From CADEED01 sp963711635 (GTDB lineage: Bacteria; Pseudomonadota; Gammaproteobacteria; Steroidobacterales; Steroidobacteraceae), in assembly GCA_963711635.1 (NCBI GenBank), contig CAVQEZ010000031.1, positions 37,389 through 101,388 of the forward strand: a DNA stretch of 64,000 bases. The letters run 5' to 3'. Below are positions 19,955-28,261 of this stretch, one piece after another (position 1 is the first letter of the stretch; every line of letters starts with the position of its first letter). Position numbers and translations under genes: made by a program. The notes under the pieces were generated by a model. It was not told the origin of the DNA, ran no database searches, and saw only the letters and a list, made by a program, of their open reading frames with translations.

Positions 19955-20428
19955 ATGAGAATCGACGTCGTCGAGCGGCCGGCGGTCCGTGTCGCGTACC
20001 TGCGTTACACCGGTCCCTTCGGCGAGCCGCTGGGCAGATTCTGGCGCAACACGGTGGCGCCCTGGCTCGCCGACCACGGCCTGGTCGACTGCCCGCGTTA
20101 TGGCGTCACGCTCGACAACGTCATGAGCAAGCCGCCCGAACAATGTCGCTACGACGCCTGCGTGGAGTTGCCGCCGGGGCTGTCATTGCCCGATGCGGAA
20201 GAGACGACGATTCGCGGCGGTCGGTACGCGGTCACGCACTTCAAAGGAAGCGTGGCGGATATCGGCGCGGCCTGGGGCGCTTTCATCGGTGAGTACCTCG
20301 CCAACCCGGCGCATCGCATCGACGAGGCGCGCCTGCCGTTCGAGCATTACCCGCGCGGGGCGCTGTACGACGCACGCACCGGCACATTCGCCTGCGAGTT
20401 GTGCCTGCCGGTGCTCGACAGCGCGTGA
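19955..20428 (+). CDS. GyrI-like / effector-binding domain protein
   Basis: A 157-residue protein starting MRIDVVERPAVRVAYLRYTGPFGE, the usual opening of GyrI-like (AraC effector-binding/SOUL-like) domains. The body continues with RYAVTHFKGSVADIGAAWGAF and ends ACELCLPVL, both consistent with the family. Stand-alone members bind small molecules or, like SbmC, protect gyrase; which applies here cannot be told. The stop overlaps the next start (GTGA). Confidence 0.8.
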   Translation: MRIDVVERPAVRVAYLRYTGPFGEPLGRFWRNTVAPWLADHGLVDCPRYGVTLDNVMSKPPEQCRYDACVELPPGLSLPDAEETTIRGGRYAVTHFKGSVADIGAAWGAFIGEYLANPAHRIDEARLPFEHYPRGALYDARTGTFACELCLPVLDSA

Positions 20429-21429
20429 GCGCCGAAGATTTCTGCATCCGGCGCGCCCGCTTTGCGGACATTCCCGCGCTTCAGGAGTTGATCGCCACTT
20501 CGGCGCGCGCGCTCAGCCGGGATGACTACACTCCCGCGCAGATCGAAGGCGCGCTGCGCGGCGCGTTCGGGGTGGACACGCAGCTCATTCGCGACGGCAG
20601 CTACTTCGTCATCGAAGCCGGAAATCGACTGGCCGGCTGTGGCGGCTGGAGCCGGCGGCGCACGTTGTTTGGCAGCGATGCGCGCGCCGATCGCGATGCC
20701 ACCGAGCTCGATCCCACACGCGATGCGGCCAAAATCCGCGCTTTCTTCATCCACCCGGATTTCGCGCGGCGCGGCCTGGGCACGCGGCTGCTGGAGCGCT
20801 GCGAGCACGACGCCATCGCGCATGGCTTCGCCAGCCTGGAGATGATGGCGACGCTTCCCGGGGTGCGGCTGTACGCGGCACGCGGTTACCAGGGCGCCTC
20901 TCCCATCGACTGGCCGCTGGGCGACGGTCTCACCATCCGGTTCCTGCCCATGAGCAAGCCGGCGCCGCACTATCCCTTCCGCATCGAGCGCGCTGGCGTG
21001 GACGACGCGCCTGCCATTCTGGCGCTGCAGAAGCTGGCCTACGAATCCGAGGCGCGCCTCTACGACGACTGGCAACTGCCGCCGCTCACGCAGACACTGG
21101 ATTCGCTGCAGGCGGAATTCGCGTCGGTGCTGGTGCTCAAGGCGCTGGACGGCGACCGGCTGGTCGGTTCGGTGCGCGCGCGTGAGCAGAATGGTGCCTG
21201 CCACGTCGGGCGACTCATCGTGGCGCCGCGGCTGCAGGGCCGCGGGATCGGCACCCGGCTGTTGCGCAGCGTCGAAGCCGCGTTCCCATCGGTTGAACGC
21301 TTCGAGCTCTTCACCGGCAGCCGCAGCGAGTCCAACATCCGGCTCTATGAAAGGCTGGGTTATCGGCGCCTGCGCGAGCAGGTTCTGTCGCCCGCGGTGA
21401 CGCTGGTTTTCATGGAGAAGCGACGATGA
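20425..21429 (+). CDS. Tandem GNAT acetyltransferase
   Basis: The protein has 334 residues and two GNAT domains. The first (about 1-170) has the acetyl-CoA loop in HPDFARRGLGTRLLER. The second (about 185-334) has APRLQGRGIGTRLLRS and a downstream NIRLYERLGY helix. Acceptors are unknown. I chose GTG 20425, overlapping the GyrI-like stop, over an upstream GTG inside that gene. Its own stop overlaps the ATG of the DUF488 gene, so the set seems translationally coupled. Confidence 0.85.
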   Translation: MSAEDFCIRRARFADIPALQELIATSARALSRDDYTPAQIEGALRGAFGVDTQLIRDGSYFVIEAGNRLAGCGGWSRRRTLFGSDARADRDATELDPTRDAAKIRAFFIHPDFARRGLGTRLLERCEHDAIAHGFASLEMMATLPGVRLYAARGYQGASPIDWPLGDGLTIRFLPMSKPAPHYPFRIERAGVDDAPAILALQKLAYESEARLYDDWQLPPLTQTLDSLQAEFASVLVLKALDGDRLVGSVRAREQNGACHVGRLIVAPRLQGRGIGTRLLRSVEAAFPSVERFELFTGSRSESNIRLYERLGYRRLREQVLSPAVTLVFMEKRR

Positions 21430-21812
21430 CGGTTCGCATCGTGCGGTTGGGGCAGCCTCGCCTGGCAAAAGAGGGCACGCGGCTGGGCACCGTGCGCCGC
21501 CCGCCGCGCGGCGTTCCCAAAAAGGATTTCGCGCGGCTCGACTGGTATGACGTCTGGTTCCCCGTGCTGGCGCCGAGCGTCGCGACCCTGAAGCTGGGCC
21601 TGGCGGCGAAGACCGACAAACAATGGGCGGCATTCGCGCGCAAGTACCGCGCCGAGATGGCGGCACCAGCCGCCAGCCAGTCGCTGGACGTGCTGTCGGC
21701 CCTGTCACGGCACGCCAATTTTTCGGTGGGCTGTTACTGCGAGGAAGAGCGGCGTTGTCACCGCTCGCTGCTGCGCGAGCTGCTCATTGCCAGGGGCGCG
21801 GAACTGGAGTAG
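21426..21812 (+). CDS. DUF488 family protein
   Basis: A 128-residue protein with the DUF488 pattern. It starts VRIVRLGQPR, has a GTRLGTVRRPPRGVPKKDF basic region, the WYDVWFPVLAPS strand and the closing VGCYCEEERRCHRSLL motif whose cysteines and histidine are conserved. The family is of unknown function. ATG 21426 overlaps the previous stop. The stop is followed immediately by TAGTTAG, one of the recurring words described in the findings. Confidence 0.85.
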   Translation: MTVRIVRLGQPRLAKEGTRLGTVRRPPRGVPKKDFARLDWYDVWFPVLAPSVATLKLGLAAKTDKQWAAFARKYRAEMAAPAASQSLDVLSALSRHANFSVGCYCEEERRCHRSLLRELLIARGAELE

Positions 21813-21821
21813 TTAGAGGGC

Positions 21822-22120
21822 ATGAAGAAGGTCTTCCTGGGCATACTCATCGGGGAGTGGCGGTTACGGCTACCATCACCTGCGGCCCGTCGGTGGTAGG
21901 CTGAGCGGACCGGTGAAGGGGAGGCGTCGAACGAGTCCGCCGAGGAGTTGGAGACACCGGCAGCACCGCTACCAAATTCAGTTGCGACGGCCGCATCCAC
22001 TGCTCGCAGATGACCTCGTGCGATGAAGCCATGTATTTCCTCGAGAACTGTCCGGGCGCGAAGATGGATGGCGAGGGAGACGGAATTCCCTGCGAAGGGC
22101 AATGGTGCGGCAGCCGCTGA
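21822..22120 (+). CDS. Excalibur-domain secreted protein, broken frame
   Basis: The 5' end reads MKKVFLGILIG and continues in another frame as VAVTATITCG, an N-terminal membrane or signal segment. The 3' end reads CDGRIHCSQMTSCDEAMYF, then CPGAKMDGEGDGIPCE, a complete Excalibur calcium-binding motif (DxDxDGxxCE type, with its cysteines). The middle, between about 21853 and 21985, does not hold one frame. The gene is either damaged by at least two indels or a decaying remnant. Excalibur domains occur on secreted or wall-associated proteins, often nucleases. Confidence 0.6.
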
Positions 22121-22147
22121 CCCGCCGCCGGGTGTAACATCGTCGCC

Positions 22148-22462
22148 ATGAAAACCCGTCTCGTGCTCGTCGCATTCGCGCTGCTGCCGCTGGCCGCTTC
22201 CGCCGAAACCTTTCGCTGCGGCAAGTGGATCATCGACGACGAGACCGTGCTCGAGGAGTTGATGCAGAAATGCGGCACGCCCACGTCGCGCGAAAGTCGC
22301 GTCGAGGACGTGCGCGCGCCCAACCAGTACACCGGCGGCAATACCAAGGTGGGCGAAACCGTCATCGAAACCTGGACATACGACCTCGGGCCCGGCAAAT
22401 CGCTCATGGTCGTCACCATCGTCGATGGCCGCATCAAGAAGATCGACGGCAAGCCAAAGTAG
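22148..22462 (+). CDS. DUF2845 family secreted protein
   Basis: A 104-residue protein with a cleavable signal peptide (VLVAFALLPLAASAE). The mature part begins TFRCGKWIIDDETVLEELMQKCGTP, matching the DUF2845 pattern in which a small domain carries two cysteines and a KCGxP turn. It ends in a beta-strand run IVDGRIKKID. Function is unknown. The gap upstream is short and shows no clear promoter. Confidence 0.8.
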   Translation: MKTRLVLVAFALLPLAASAETFRCGKWIIDDETVLEELMQKCGTPTSRESRVEDVRAPNQYTGGNTKVGETVIETWTYDLGPGKSLMVVTIVDGRIKKIDGKPK

Positions 22463-22469
22463 TTTGACG

Positions 22470-23072
22470 ATGACGCTGCGGGTGCTGGGAAGAACTTCCT
22501 CGATCAATGTCCGCAAGGTGCTGTGGACCTGCGCCGAGCTGGACCTGCACTTCGAGCGGGTCGAATCCGATCCGGAACTGCTGGCGCAGAATCCCAATCG
22601 CCTGGTGCCGGTCATCAAGGACGGCGACTTCGTGCTGTGGGAGTCGAACGCCATCTGCCGCTACCTGGCACGCAAACACCCGCATGGCACGCTGCTGCCC
22701 GACGATCCGCAGGCGCGCGGCCGGGTGGAGCAGTGGATGGACTGGCAGGCCACGGAGCTCAACAGCGCCTGGCGCTACGCGTTCTACGGATTGGTGCGCA
22801 AGAGCGCGGCACACCAGGATCCCGGCGCGATCGCGCAAAGCCTCGATGCCTGGACCCGCTGCATGCGCCTGCTCGATGCGCACTTCGAGCAGGGCGGGCA
22901 GTTCATTACCGGCGAATTTTTCTCGCTGGCCGACGTGGTCCTGGGGCTATCTACCCACCGCTGGCTGATGAGCCCCATCGAGCGGCCACATCTCGACGCC
23001 GTGCATGGCTACTACCAGCGCCTGTCGGTGCGCCCGGCGTTCCGCGCGCACGTTCACCCTGAAGTGCCCTGA
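22470..23072 (+). CDS. Glutathione S-transferase family protein
   Basis: A 200-residue cytoplasmic protein. The N-terminal thioredoxin-like domain starts LRVLGRTSSINVRKVLWTCAEL, with the NRLVPVIKDG cis-proline loop and the glutathione-binding WESNAICRYLA. The C-terminal helical domain has the GEFFSLADVVLG N-capping-box region. It resembles the theta/beta-like enzymes common in proteobacteria. ATG 22470 gives the normal N-terminus. Its substrate is unknown. Confidence 0.9.
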   Translation: MTLRVLGRTSSINVRKVLWTCAELDLHFERVESDPELLAQNPNRLVPVIKDGDFVLWESNAICRYLARKHPHGTLLPDDPQARGRVEQWMDWQATELNSAWRYAFYGLVRKSAAHQDPGAIAQSLDAWTRCMRLLDAHFEQGGQFITGEFFSLADVVLGLSTHRWLMSPIERPHLDAVHGYYQRLSVRPAFRAHVHPEVP

Positions 23073-23293
23073 GGGCTAAGGATTCCAGGTGCCGCTGGCG
23101 CTGTTCGGCCGCCTGGATGAGGCGGCGGCAGGATACAGGCGCCCCTAAGGTATTGATTTCCAATACGGAACGGGTTGGCGCCCACGTCTATGTGAGCGGG
23201 GTATCAGATGGACACCTAAGGCGGCTTTTGCCCCTCTGATCCGGCCCCCACCTCAGGCAAACTAGCCGCCCCCCAAAATCCGGACACTGTTAA

Positions 23294-25129
23294 ATGTGCG
23301 GCATCGTCGGAGCCATCGCTGAACGGAACGTAGTCCCCATCCTCATGGAAGGGCTGCGACGGCTCGAATACCGCGGCTACGACTCGGCCGGTATCGCCGT
23401 GTTGAACGGCACGGCGCATCTCAAGCGAGTGCGCACCGTCGGCAAGGTCAAGATGCTGCAGGACGCCATCGACGCCGACCCGACGCACGGCAAGGTGGGC
23501 ATCGCGCACACGCGCTGGGCCACGCACGGCGTGCCCTCGGAGCGCAACGCGCATCCGCATGTATCCCACGACGGACTGGCCATCGTTCACAACGGCATCA
23601 TCGAAAACCACGAGGAGCTGCGCGCCGAGCTCAAGAAGCTTGGGTACGCGTTCTCGTCCGAGACCGACACCGAAGTGATCGCGCACCGCGTGCATCACCA
23701 TTTGCAGTCACTGAAGGATCTGTTCAAGGCCGTGCGCGCCACCGTTGCCGAGCTCGAGGGTGCGTACGCGCTGGCGGTGGTCAGCGAGGCAGAACCCGAG
23801 CGCATCATCCTGGCGCGCGAAGGTTGCCCGGTGGTCGTGGGTCTGGGCGTCGATGAAAACTTCGTTGCCTCGGATGTGGCGGCGCTGCTGCCCGTCACGC
23901 GGCGCTTCATGTTCCTCGAGGAAGGCGACGTCGCCGACATCCGCCGCACCTCCATCAAAGTGCTCGACAAGAACGGCGACAAGGCCGACCGCCCGGTGCG
24001 CGAGAGCGAGCTCTCCGCGGACGCCGCAGAGAAGGGCCAGTACCGGCACTTCATGCTCAAGGAAATCCACGAGCAGCCACGCGCCATCGCCGACACGCTG
24101 GCCGAACGAGTCGCGAATGGCAGGTTGCTGGAAGCCGCCTTCGGTCCCGCGGCCACCGCGGTGTTCGCCAAGGCCGAGCACGTGCACATCATCGCCTGCG
24201 GCACCAGCTACCACTCCGGCGTGGTGGCGCGCTATTTCATCGAGCAGATCTGCAAGCTGTCCTGCACGGTCGAGATCGCGAGCGAATACCGCTACCGCAA
24301 CCCGGTGGTGCCGAAGAACTCGCTGTTCGTCACGATTTCGCAGTCGGGCGAGACCGCCGACACGCTGGCCGCGCTGCGGCTCGCCAAGCAGGCGGGCTAT
24401 CTATCTACTCTGGCCATCTGCAACGTGCCCGAGAGCTCGCTGGTGCGCGAGTCCGAGCTGGTGATGCTGACGCGCGCCGGCCCGGAAATCGGCGTGGCCT
24501 CCACCAAGGCCTTCACCACGCAGGTGGCGGCGCTGGGCATGCTGGTCATCGCGCTGGCCAAGAACCGCGCCGCGGATGCCGAGCGCGAACGCAACCTGGT
24601 GCAACGCCTGGTCGAAATTCCCGCGCTGGTCGAGAAGACGCTGACGCTGGATCCGGTGATCCACCAGCTCGCCAAGCGTTTCGCCGACAAGCACCACACG
24701 CTGTTCCTCGGTCGCGGCGCGTTGTCCGCCATCGCCATGGAAGGCGCGCTGAAGCTCAAGGAAATCTCCTACATCCACGCGGAGGCCTATGCCGCGGGCG
24801 AGCTCAAGCATGGGCCGCTGGCGCTGGTGGATGCCGACATGCCCGTGATTACCGTTGCGCCGAACAACGACCTGCTCGAGAAGCTGAAGAGCAACCTGAT
24901 GGAAGTCCGCGCGCGCGGCGGCGAGCTGATCGTGTTCGCGGATCCGGAGTCCGGCATCGAGCCCTCCGACGGCGTCACCGTGATCCAGATGCCCAAGCAC
25001 GTGAGCTACTTCCAGGCGCCCATCGTGTACACCGTGCCGCTGCAGTTGCTCGCGTACCACGTGGCCATCCTCAAGGGCACGGACGTGGACCAGCCGCGCA
25101 ATCTCGCGAAGTCGGTCACCGTCGAATAA
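23294..25129 (+). CDS. glmS: Glutamine-fructose-6-phosphate aminotransferase (isomerizing)
   Basis: This enzyme makes glucosamine-6-phosphate, the first step towards UDP-GlcNAc, with GlmU acting later. It is complete at 611 residues. The N-terminal glutaminase begins MCGIVGAI, with Cys1 as nucleophile after Met removal. Two SIS sugar-binding domains follow, with CGTSYHSG, SQSGETADT and a C-terminal LAKSVTVE. Unlike the usual atpC-glmU-glmS order, about 7.8 kb of other genes separate it from glmU. The 221 bases upstream contain no obvious promoter or ribozyme. Confidence 0.97.
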   Translation: MCGIVGAIAERNVVPILMEGLRRLEYRGYDSAGIAVLNGTAHLKRVRTVGKVKMLQDAIDADPTHGKVGIAHTRWATHGVPSERNAHPHVSHDGLAIVHNGIIENHEELRAELKKLGYAFSSETDTEVIAHRVHHHLQSLKDLFKAVRATVAELEGAYALAVVSEAEPERIILAREGCPVVVGLGVDENFVASDVAALLPVTRRFMFLEEGDVADIRRTSIKVLDKNGDKADRPVRESELSADAAEKGQYRHFMLKEIHEQPRAIADTLAERVANGRLLEAAFGPAATAVFAKAEHVHIIACGTSYHSGVVARYFIEQICKLSCTVEIASEYRYRNPVVPKNSLFVTISQSGETADTLAALRLAKQAGYLSTLAICNVPESSLVRESELVMLTRAGPEIGVASTKAFTTQVAALGMLVIALAKNRAADAERERNLVQRLVEIPALVEKTLTLDPVIHQLAKRFADKHHTLFLGRGALSAIAMEGALKLKEISYIHAEAYAAGELKHGPLALVDADMPVITVAPNNDLLEKLKSNLMEVRARGGELIVFADPESGIEPSDGVTVIQMPKHVSYFQAPIVYTVPLQLLAYHVAILKGTDVDQPRNLAKSVTVE

Positions 25130-25134
25130 CGAAG

Positions 25135-25180
25135 AATGGGGTCAGACCCCATTTGCTAGCAAAAGGTGCCGGACCTCATG
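25135..25180. repeat. REP-like inverted repeat, copy 2, with glmS hairpin
   Basis: This element begins five bases after the glmS stop. ATGGGGTCAGACCCCAT is itself a palindrome that could end glmS transcription. The whole unit has the same plan as the parA-parB copy: a GGGGTCAG arm, a short centre containing CTAG, and an arm CAAAAGGTGCCGGACCTC that pairs at about 13 of 18 positions. It overlaps the start of the next small gene. Confidence 0.65.
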
Positions 25181-25441
25181 GAACGCAAACTGGCCGAACA
25201 GATCGTCGCGCTCGTCAATTCACACATAGACCAGCTGCTCTCGTCCCTGGCGCCAGTCGAGGCGGAAATCCCGCCAGATGAGTTCGCGGCTTACAAACGG
25301 GGAATCGCGAGGATTATCAATTCCTACGACGCCGGGATCATCGATCTCATCGCCCGCGAATACCCGGATCTCAAACCCAGTGACGATGATTCCGAGCCGC
25401 CATCGGCCGAACCCCCGGGCGCGCGCGTAACGCGAAACTGA
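25178..25441 (+). CDS. Small acidic hypothetical protein
   Basis: An 87-residue protein, MERKLAEQIVALVNSHIDQLL and onwards, predicted to be largely helical with a disordered proline/glutamate-rich tail (DDDSEPPSAEPPG). No signal or membrane segment. I do not recognise it. I chose ATG 25178 over GTG 25166 because the earlier codons are part of the REP-like element. The 207 bases after it, up to the xylanase gene, hold no recognisable gene. Confidence 0.55.
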   Translation: MERKLAEQIVALVNSHIDQLLSSLAPVEAEIPPDEFAAYKRGIARIINSYDAGIIDLIAREYPDLKPSDDDSEPPSAEPPGARVTRN

Positions 25442-25648
25442 CGGCCATCGGCCCGCCCCTCAGGACGGACCTCCGGCGGGTCACTGTGCTCCACTAAGTA
25501 CTCGCCGAAGCGCGGCGTTATCGTCTGGTGGTAGCGCAATCAATTCTGGTAAAAAGGAACGCGTGACAACCGGCGGCGCGGACCCGCCGCGAATCACGCT
25601 ACTTATCTCGCATAGACGAGCTTTTTCAGCCAGTTCGAGGGGGACATC

Positions 25649-28195
25649 ATGAATCGCAATCTCCGTATTGCCGCGGCGGCACTGCCGCTGCTGCTGGTCG
25701 GCTGCCTGTATCCGTACTTTCCCACCGCCGACGCCGGTGCGGACCAGACCGTGACCGAAGGTGCCGTCGTGCATCTCAAGGGCAACGGTAAAGACGTGGA
25801 CGGCAAAGTGGTGAGCTACCAGTGGACCCAGGTGTCCGGACCCACCGTGCAGCTGAGCAATGCCAACAAGAAGAACGCGAAGTTCACGGCGCCGGACGTC
25901 GACTTGCAGACTCCCCTCGAGTTCGCGCTCGTGGTCAAGGACAACTACGGCGCGCCGAGCGAGCCGGACAAAGTCGCGGTCACGGTGAACCAGATCAAGT
26001 TCTTCGGCACGGCGCCGGGCGGCCCGGAAGATTACGAGCACCTGCTCACGTACTTCGACCAGCTCACGCCGGAAAACGCCGGCAAGTGGGGCAGCGTCGA
26101 GGCCACGCGCGACACGATGAACTGGACCGACCTCGACACGGCTTACCAGTTCGCGGTCGCCAACAACCTGGTGTTCAAATTCCACACCCTGCTGTGGGGA
26201 CAGCAGCAGCCGGGCTGGATCGCCGCGCTGCCGCCCGCCGAGCAGCTCGAGGAAATCGAGGAGTGGATGGCCGCCGTGGCCGCGCACTACCCGAACCTGA
26301 AGTACGTGGAAGTGCTCAATGAGCCGCTCAATGCGCCGCCGCCGTATCGCGAAGCGCTGGGTGGTTCAGGCACCACCGGCTTCGATTGGGTGATCAAGTC
26401 GTTCGAGCTGGCGCGCAAGCACTTCCCCAAGGCGAAGCTGATCCTCAACGAGTTCAACGTGATCATCGAGGACGGCCTCACGACTAACTACCTCAACATC
26501 ATCAACCTGCTGAAGGAGCGCAAGCTCATCGACGGAATCGGCGAGCAGGCGCACTTCTACGAGCGTGCCAATCCCGATGTGATCGCGGGCAACCTGCAGC
26601 GGCTGGCCGACACCGGGCTGGCTATCTACATCTCGGAGTTCGACCTCAACCTGGCGAACGATGCGGACCAGGCCAACGTGATGAGCACGCTGTTCCCGAT
26701 CTTCTGGGATCACCCGGGCGTGGCCGGCGTGACACATTGGGGTCACCTACAGGGCAGCATCTGGCGCACGAATGCTTACCTGGTCCGTGCCGACGGCACC
26801 ACGCGTCCGGCCATGGACTGGGTGCAGTGCTACATCGGTGGCGGCGGAGATGCCTGCACCGTGCCCGAGTACGTGCATCCCGGCTGGCAGGGTGACCAGT
26901 ACGGCATCACGCTGGAAGCGGTGAACCATGACGAAGGCCGCGGCGTGGTCTCCGGCGGAGTCATCGCCTACACCGACGACGGCGACTGGATCAAATTCAA
27001 GGGCGTGGAGTTCCGCAGCGACTGGGACAAGATCTGGGTGGCGTACGCCAAGGGCAACACCACGCCGGGCAGCATCTCCGTGCATCTGGACAGCCTGGAC
27101 AACCCGGCGTCGGTGACGGTCAACCTGCCACCGACCGCGGGCTGGGGCAGCTCCGCCACCGTCGAGCAGGCGCTGGCGTCCATCGCCGGCACGCACGACG
27201 TGTTCATACGCTTCAATGGCGAGCCGGGCGTCGCCAATCTCAGCAGCGTGCGCTTCGGCAAGCCCATTCCGCAGTCGGATGCGAACCTCATCCCGAACGG
27301 AGGTTTCGAGGCAGGCATTGCCGGCTGGCAGAACTGGGGCAATGGCACGCTGAGCGCCAGCACCTTGCAGGCCCACGGCGGCACGCAGAGCCTGCAATCC
27401 ACCGGGCGCACGGGCACTGGAGGCTTTGCGGCCTACAACCTGACCAGCCTGGTCCAGCGCAACACCACGTACGCCGTGAGCGCCTGGCTCCTGCACACCG
27501 GCGCGGCCAGCACCACCGGACGCCTGGCGGCCAAGGTGGAGTGCACGGCGGCGACGGCGCCGGCCGGCCACAACACCTTCCCGTGGCTGGAGAACAATGG
27601 CGCGGTGGCACCGAACACCTGGACGCAGCTGTCGGGCAATCTCGTCATCCCGGACTGCGACATCGTGGACGTGGCTATCTACTTCGAGGGCACGGCCACC
27701 GGTATCGACGTATACATGGACGACGTGCGCGTGGTACCGCCCAACAACAACCTGGTCAATGACGGCGGGTTCGAGACGGGCATCGCCGGCTGGGCTTCGT
27801 GGAACGGCTCGACACTCAGCGCCAGCGCCGCCCAGAAGCGCACCGGTGTGCAGAGCCTGCGTGCCACCGCTCGGCCGAACGCCAACCAGTTCGCGGTCTA
27901 CAACCTCACCAGCCGGGTCGCGGCGGGCAACACTTACGCGGTGAGCGCCTGGGTGTTCCACACCGGCGCGGCCAACGACACGGTGCGCCTCGCGTCCAAG
28001 GTCGGCTGCTCCAGCGGCGACACGTATCCCTGGCTGCAGAACGATACCGCGGTGGTTCCAAACACCTGGACGCAGCTCGCCGGCAACCTGGCGATTCCCG
28101 CCGGCTGCACGGTGACCGACGTGGCCATCTTCTTCGAAGGTACGAGCGTCGGACCGGACGTCTTCGTGGACGATGTATCGGTGACGGCACCCTGA
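25649..28195 (+). CDS. GH10 endo-xylanase lipoprotein with PKD-like and carbohydrate-binding modules
   Basis: An 848-residue secreted enzyme. A lipoprotein signal ends LLVGC near residue 19. A PKD/Ig-like module covers about 28-112 (GADQTVTEGAVVHL, YQWTQVSGP). The GH10 barrel covers about 113-395, with the general acid in EVLNEPLN (Glu near 225) and the nucleophile in YISEFDLN (Glu near 330). This points to xylan hydrolysis. A CBM6-like module spans about 400-545. Two related CBM4_9-like modules follow (NGGFEAGIAGWQNW and DGGFETGIAGWASW). GAGGGGG before the ATG is the ribosome binding site. A strong terminator follows. Confidence 0.92.
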   Translation: MNRNLRIAAAALPLLLVGCLYPYFPTADAGADQTVTEGAVVHLKGNGKDVDGKVVSYQWTQVSGPTVQLSNANKKNAKFTAPDVDLQTPLEFALVVKDNYGAPSEPDKVAVTVNQIKFFGTAPGGPEDYEHLLTYFDQLTPENAGKWGSVEATRDTMNWTDLDTAYQFAVANNLVFKFHTLLWGQQQPGWIAALPPAEQLEEIEEWMAAVAAHYPNLKYVEVLNEPLNAPPPYREALGGSGTTGFDWVIKSFELARKHFPKAKLILNEFNVIIEDGLTTNYLNIINLLKERKLIDGIGEQAHFYERANPDVIAGNLQRLADTGLAIYISEFDLNLANDADQANVMSTLFPIFWDHPGVAGVTHWGHLQGSIWRTNAYLVRADGTTRPAMDWVQCYIGGGGDACTVPEYVHPGWQGDQYGITLEAVNHDEGRGVVSGGVIAYTDDGDWIKFKGVEFRSDWDKIWVAYAKGNTTPGSISVHLDSLDNPASVTVNLPPTAGWGSSATVEQALASIAGTHDVFIRFNGEPGVANLSSVRFGKPIPQSDANLIPNGGFEAGIAGWQNWGNGTLSASTLQAHGGTQSLQSTGRTGTGGFAAYNLTSLVQRNTTYAVSAWLLHTGAASTTGRLAAKVECTAATAPAGHNTFPWLENNGAVAPNTWTQLSGNLVIPDCDIVDVAIYFEGTATGIDVYMDDVRVVPPNNNLVNDGGFETGIAGWASWNGSTLSASAAQKRTGVQSLRATARPNANQFAVYNLTSRVAAGNTYAVSAWVFHTGAANDTVRLASKVGCSSGDTYPWLQNDTAVVPNTWTQLAGNLAIPAGCTVTDVAIFFEGTSVGPDVFVDDVSVTAP

Positions 28196-28220
28196 GAGTT
28201 CTTCAGGCCGTCGACGAACC

Positions 28221-28253
28221 GGAAGGGGCTGCTGTGCAGCCCCTTCCTTCTTT
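28221..28253 (+). terminator. Intrinsic terminator of the xylanase gene
   Basis: A perfect 12-bp stem, GGAAGGGGCTGC and GCAGCCCCTTCC, with a TGT loop, is followed by TTCTTT. It lies between the convergent xylanase and rimO genes. The T-rich side favours the plus strand. Confidence 0.85.
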
Positions 28254-28261
28254 GGAATTAG

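Noticed and set aside
23073..23293. glmS ribozyme or riboswitch upstream of glmS
   Set aside because: I could not recognise the conserved glmS ribozyme core, and gammaproteobacteria usually regulate glmS by small RNAs; the region shows only modest hairpins.
26747..27961. 404-residue antisense open frame across the xylanase gene
   Set aside because: It is the reverse-strand shadow of a well-supported GH10/CBM gene with high-GC codon bias; no start signal or recognisable domain.
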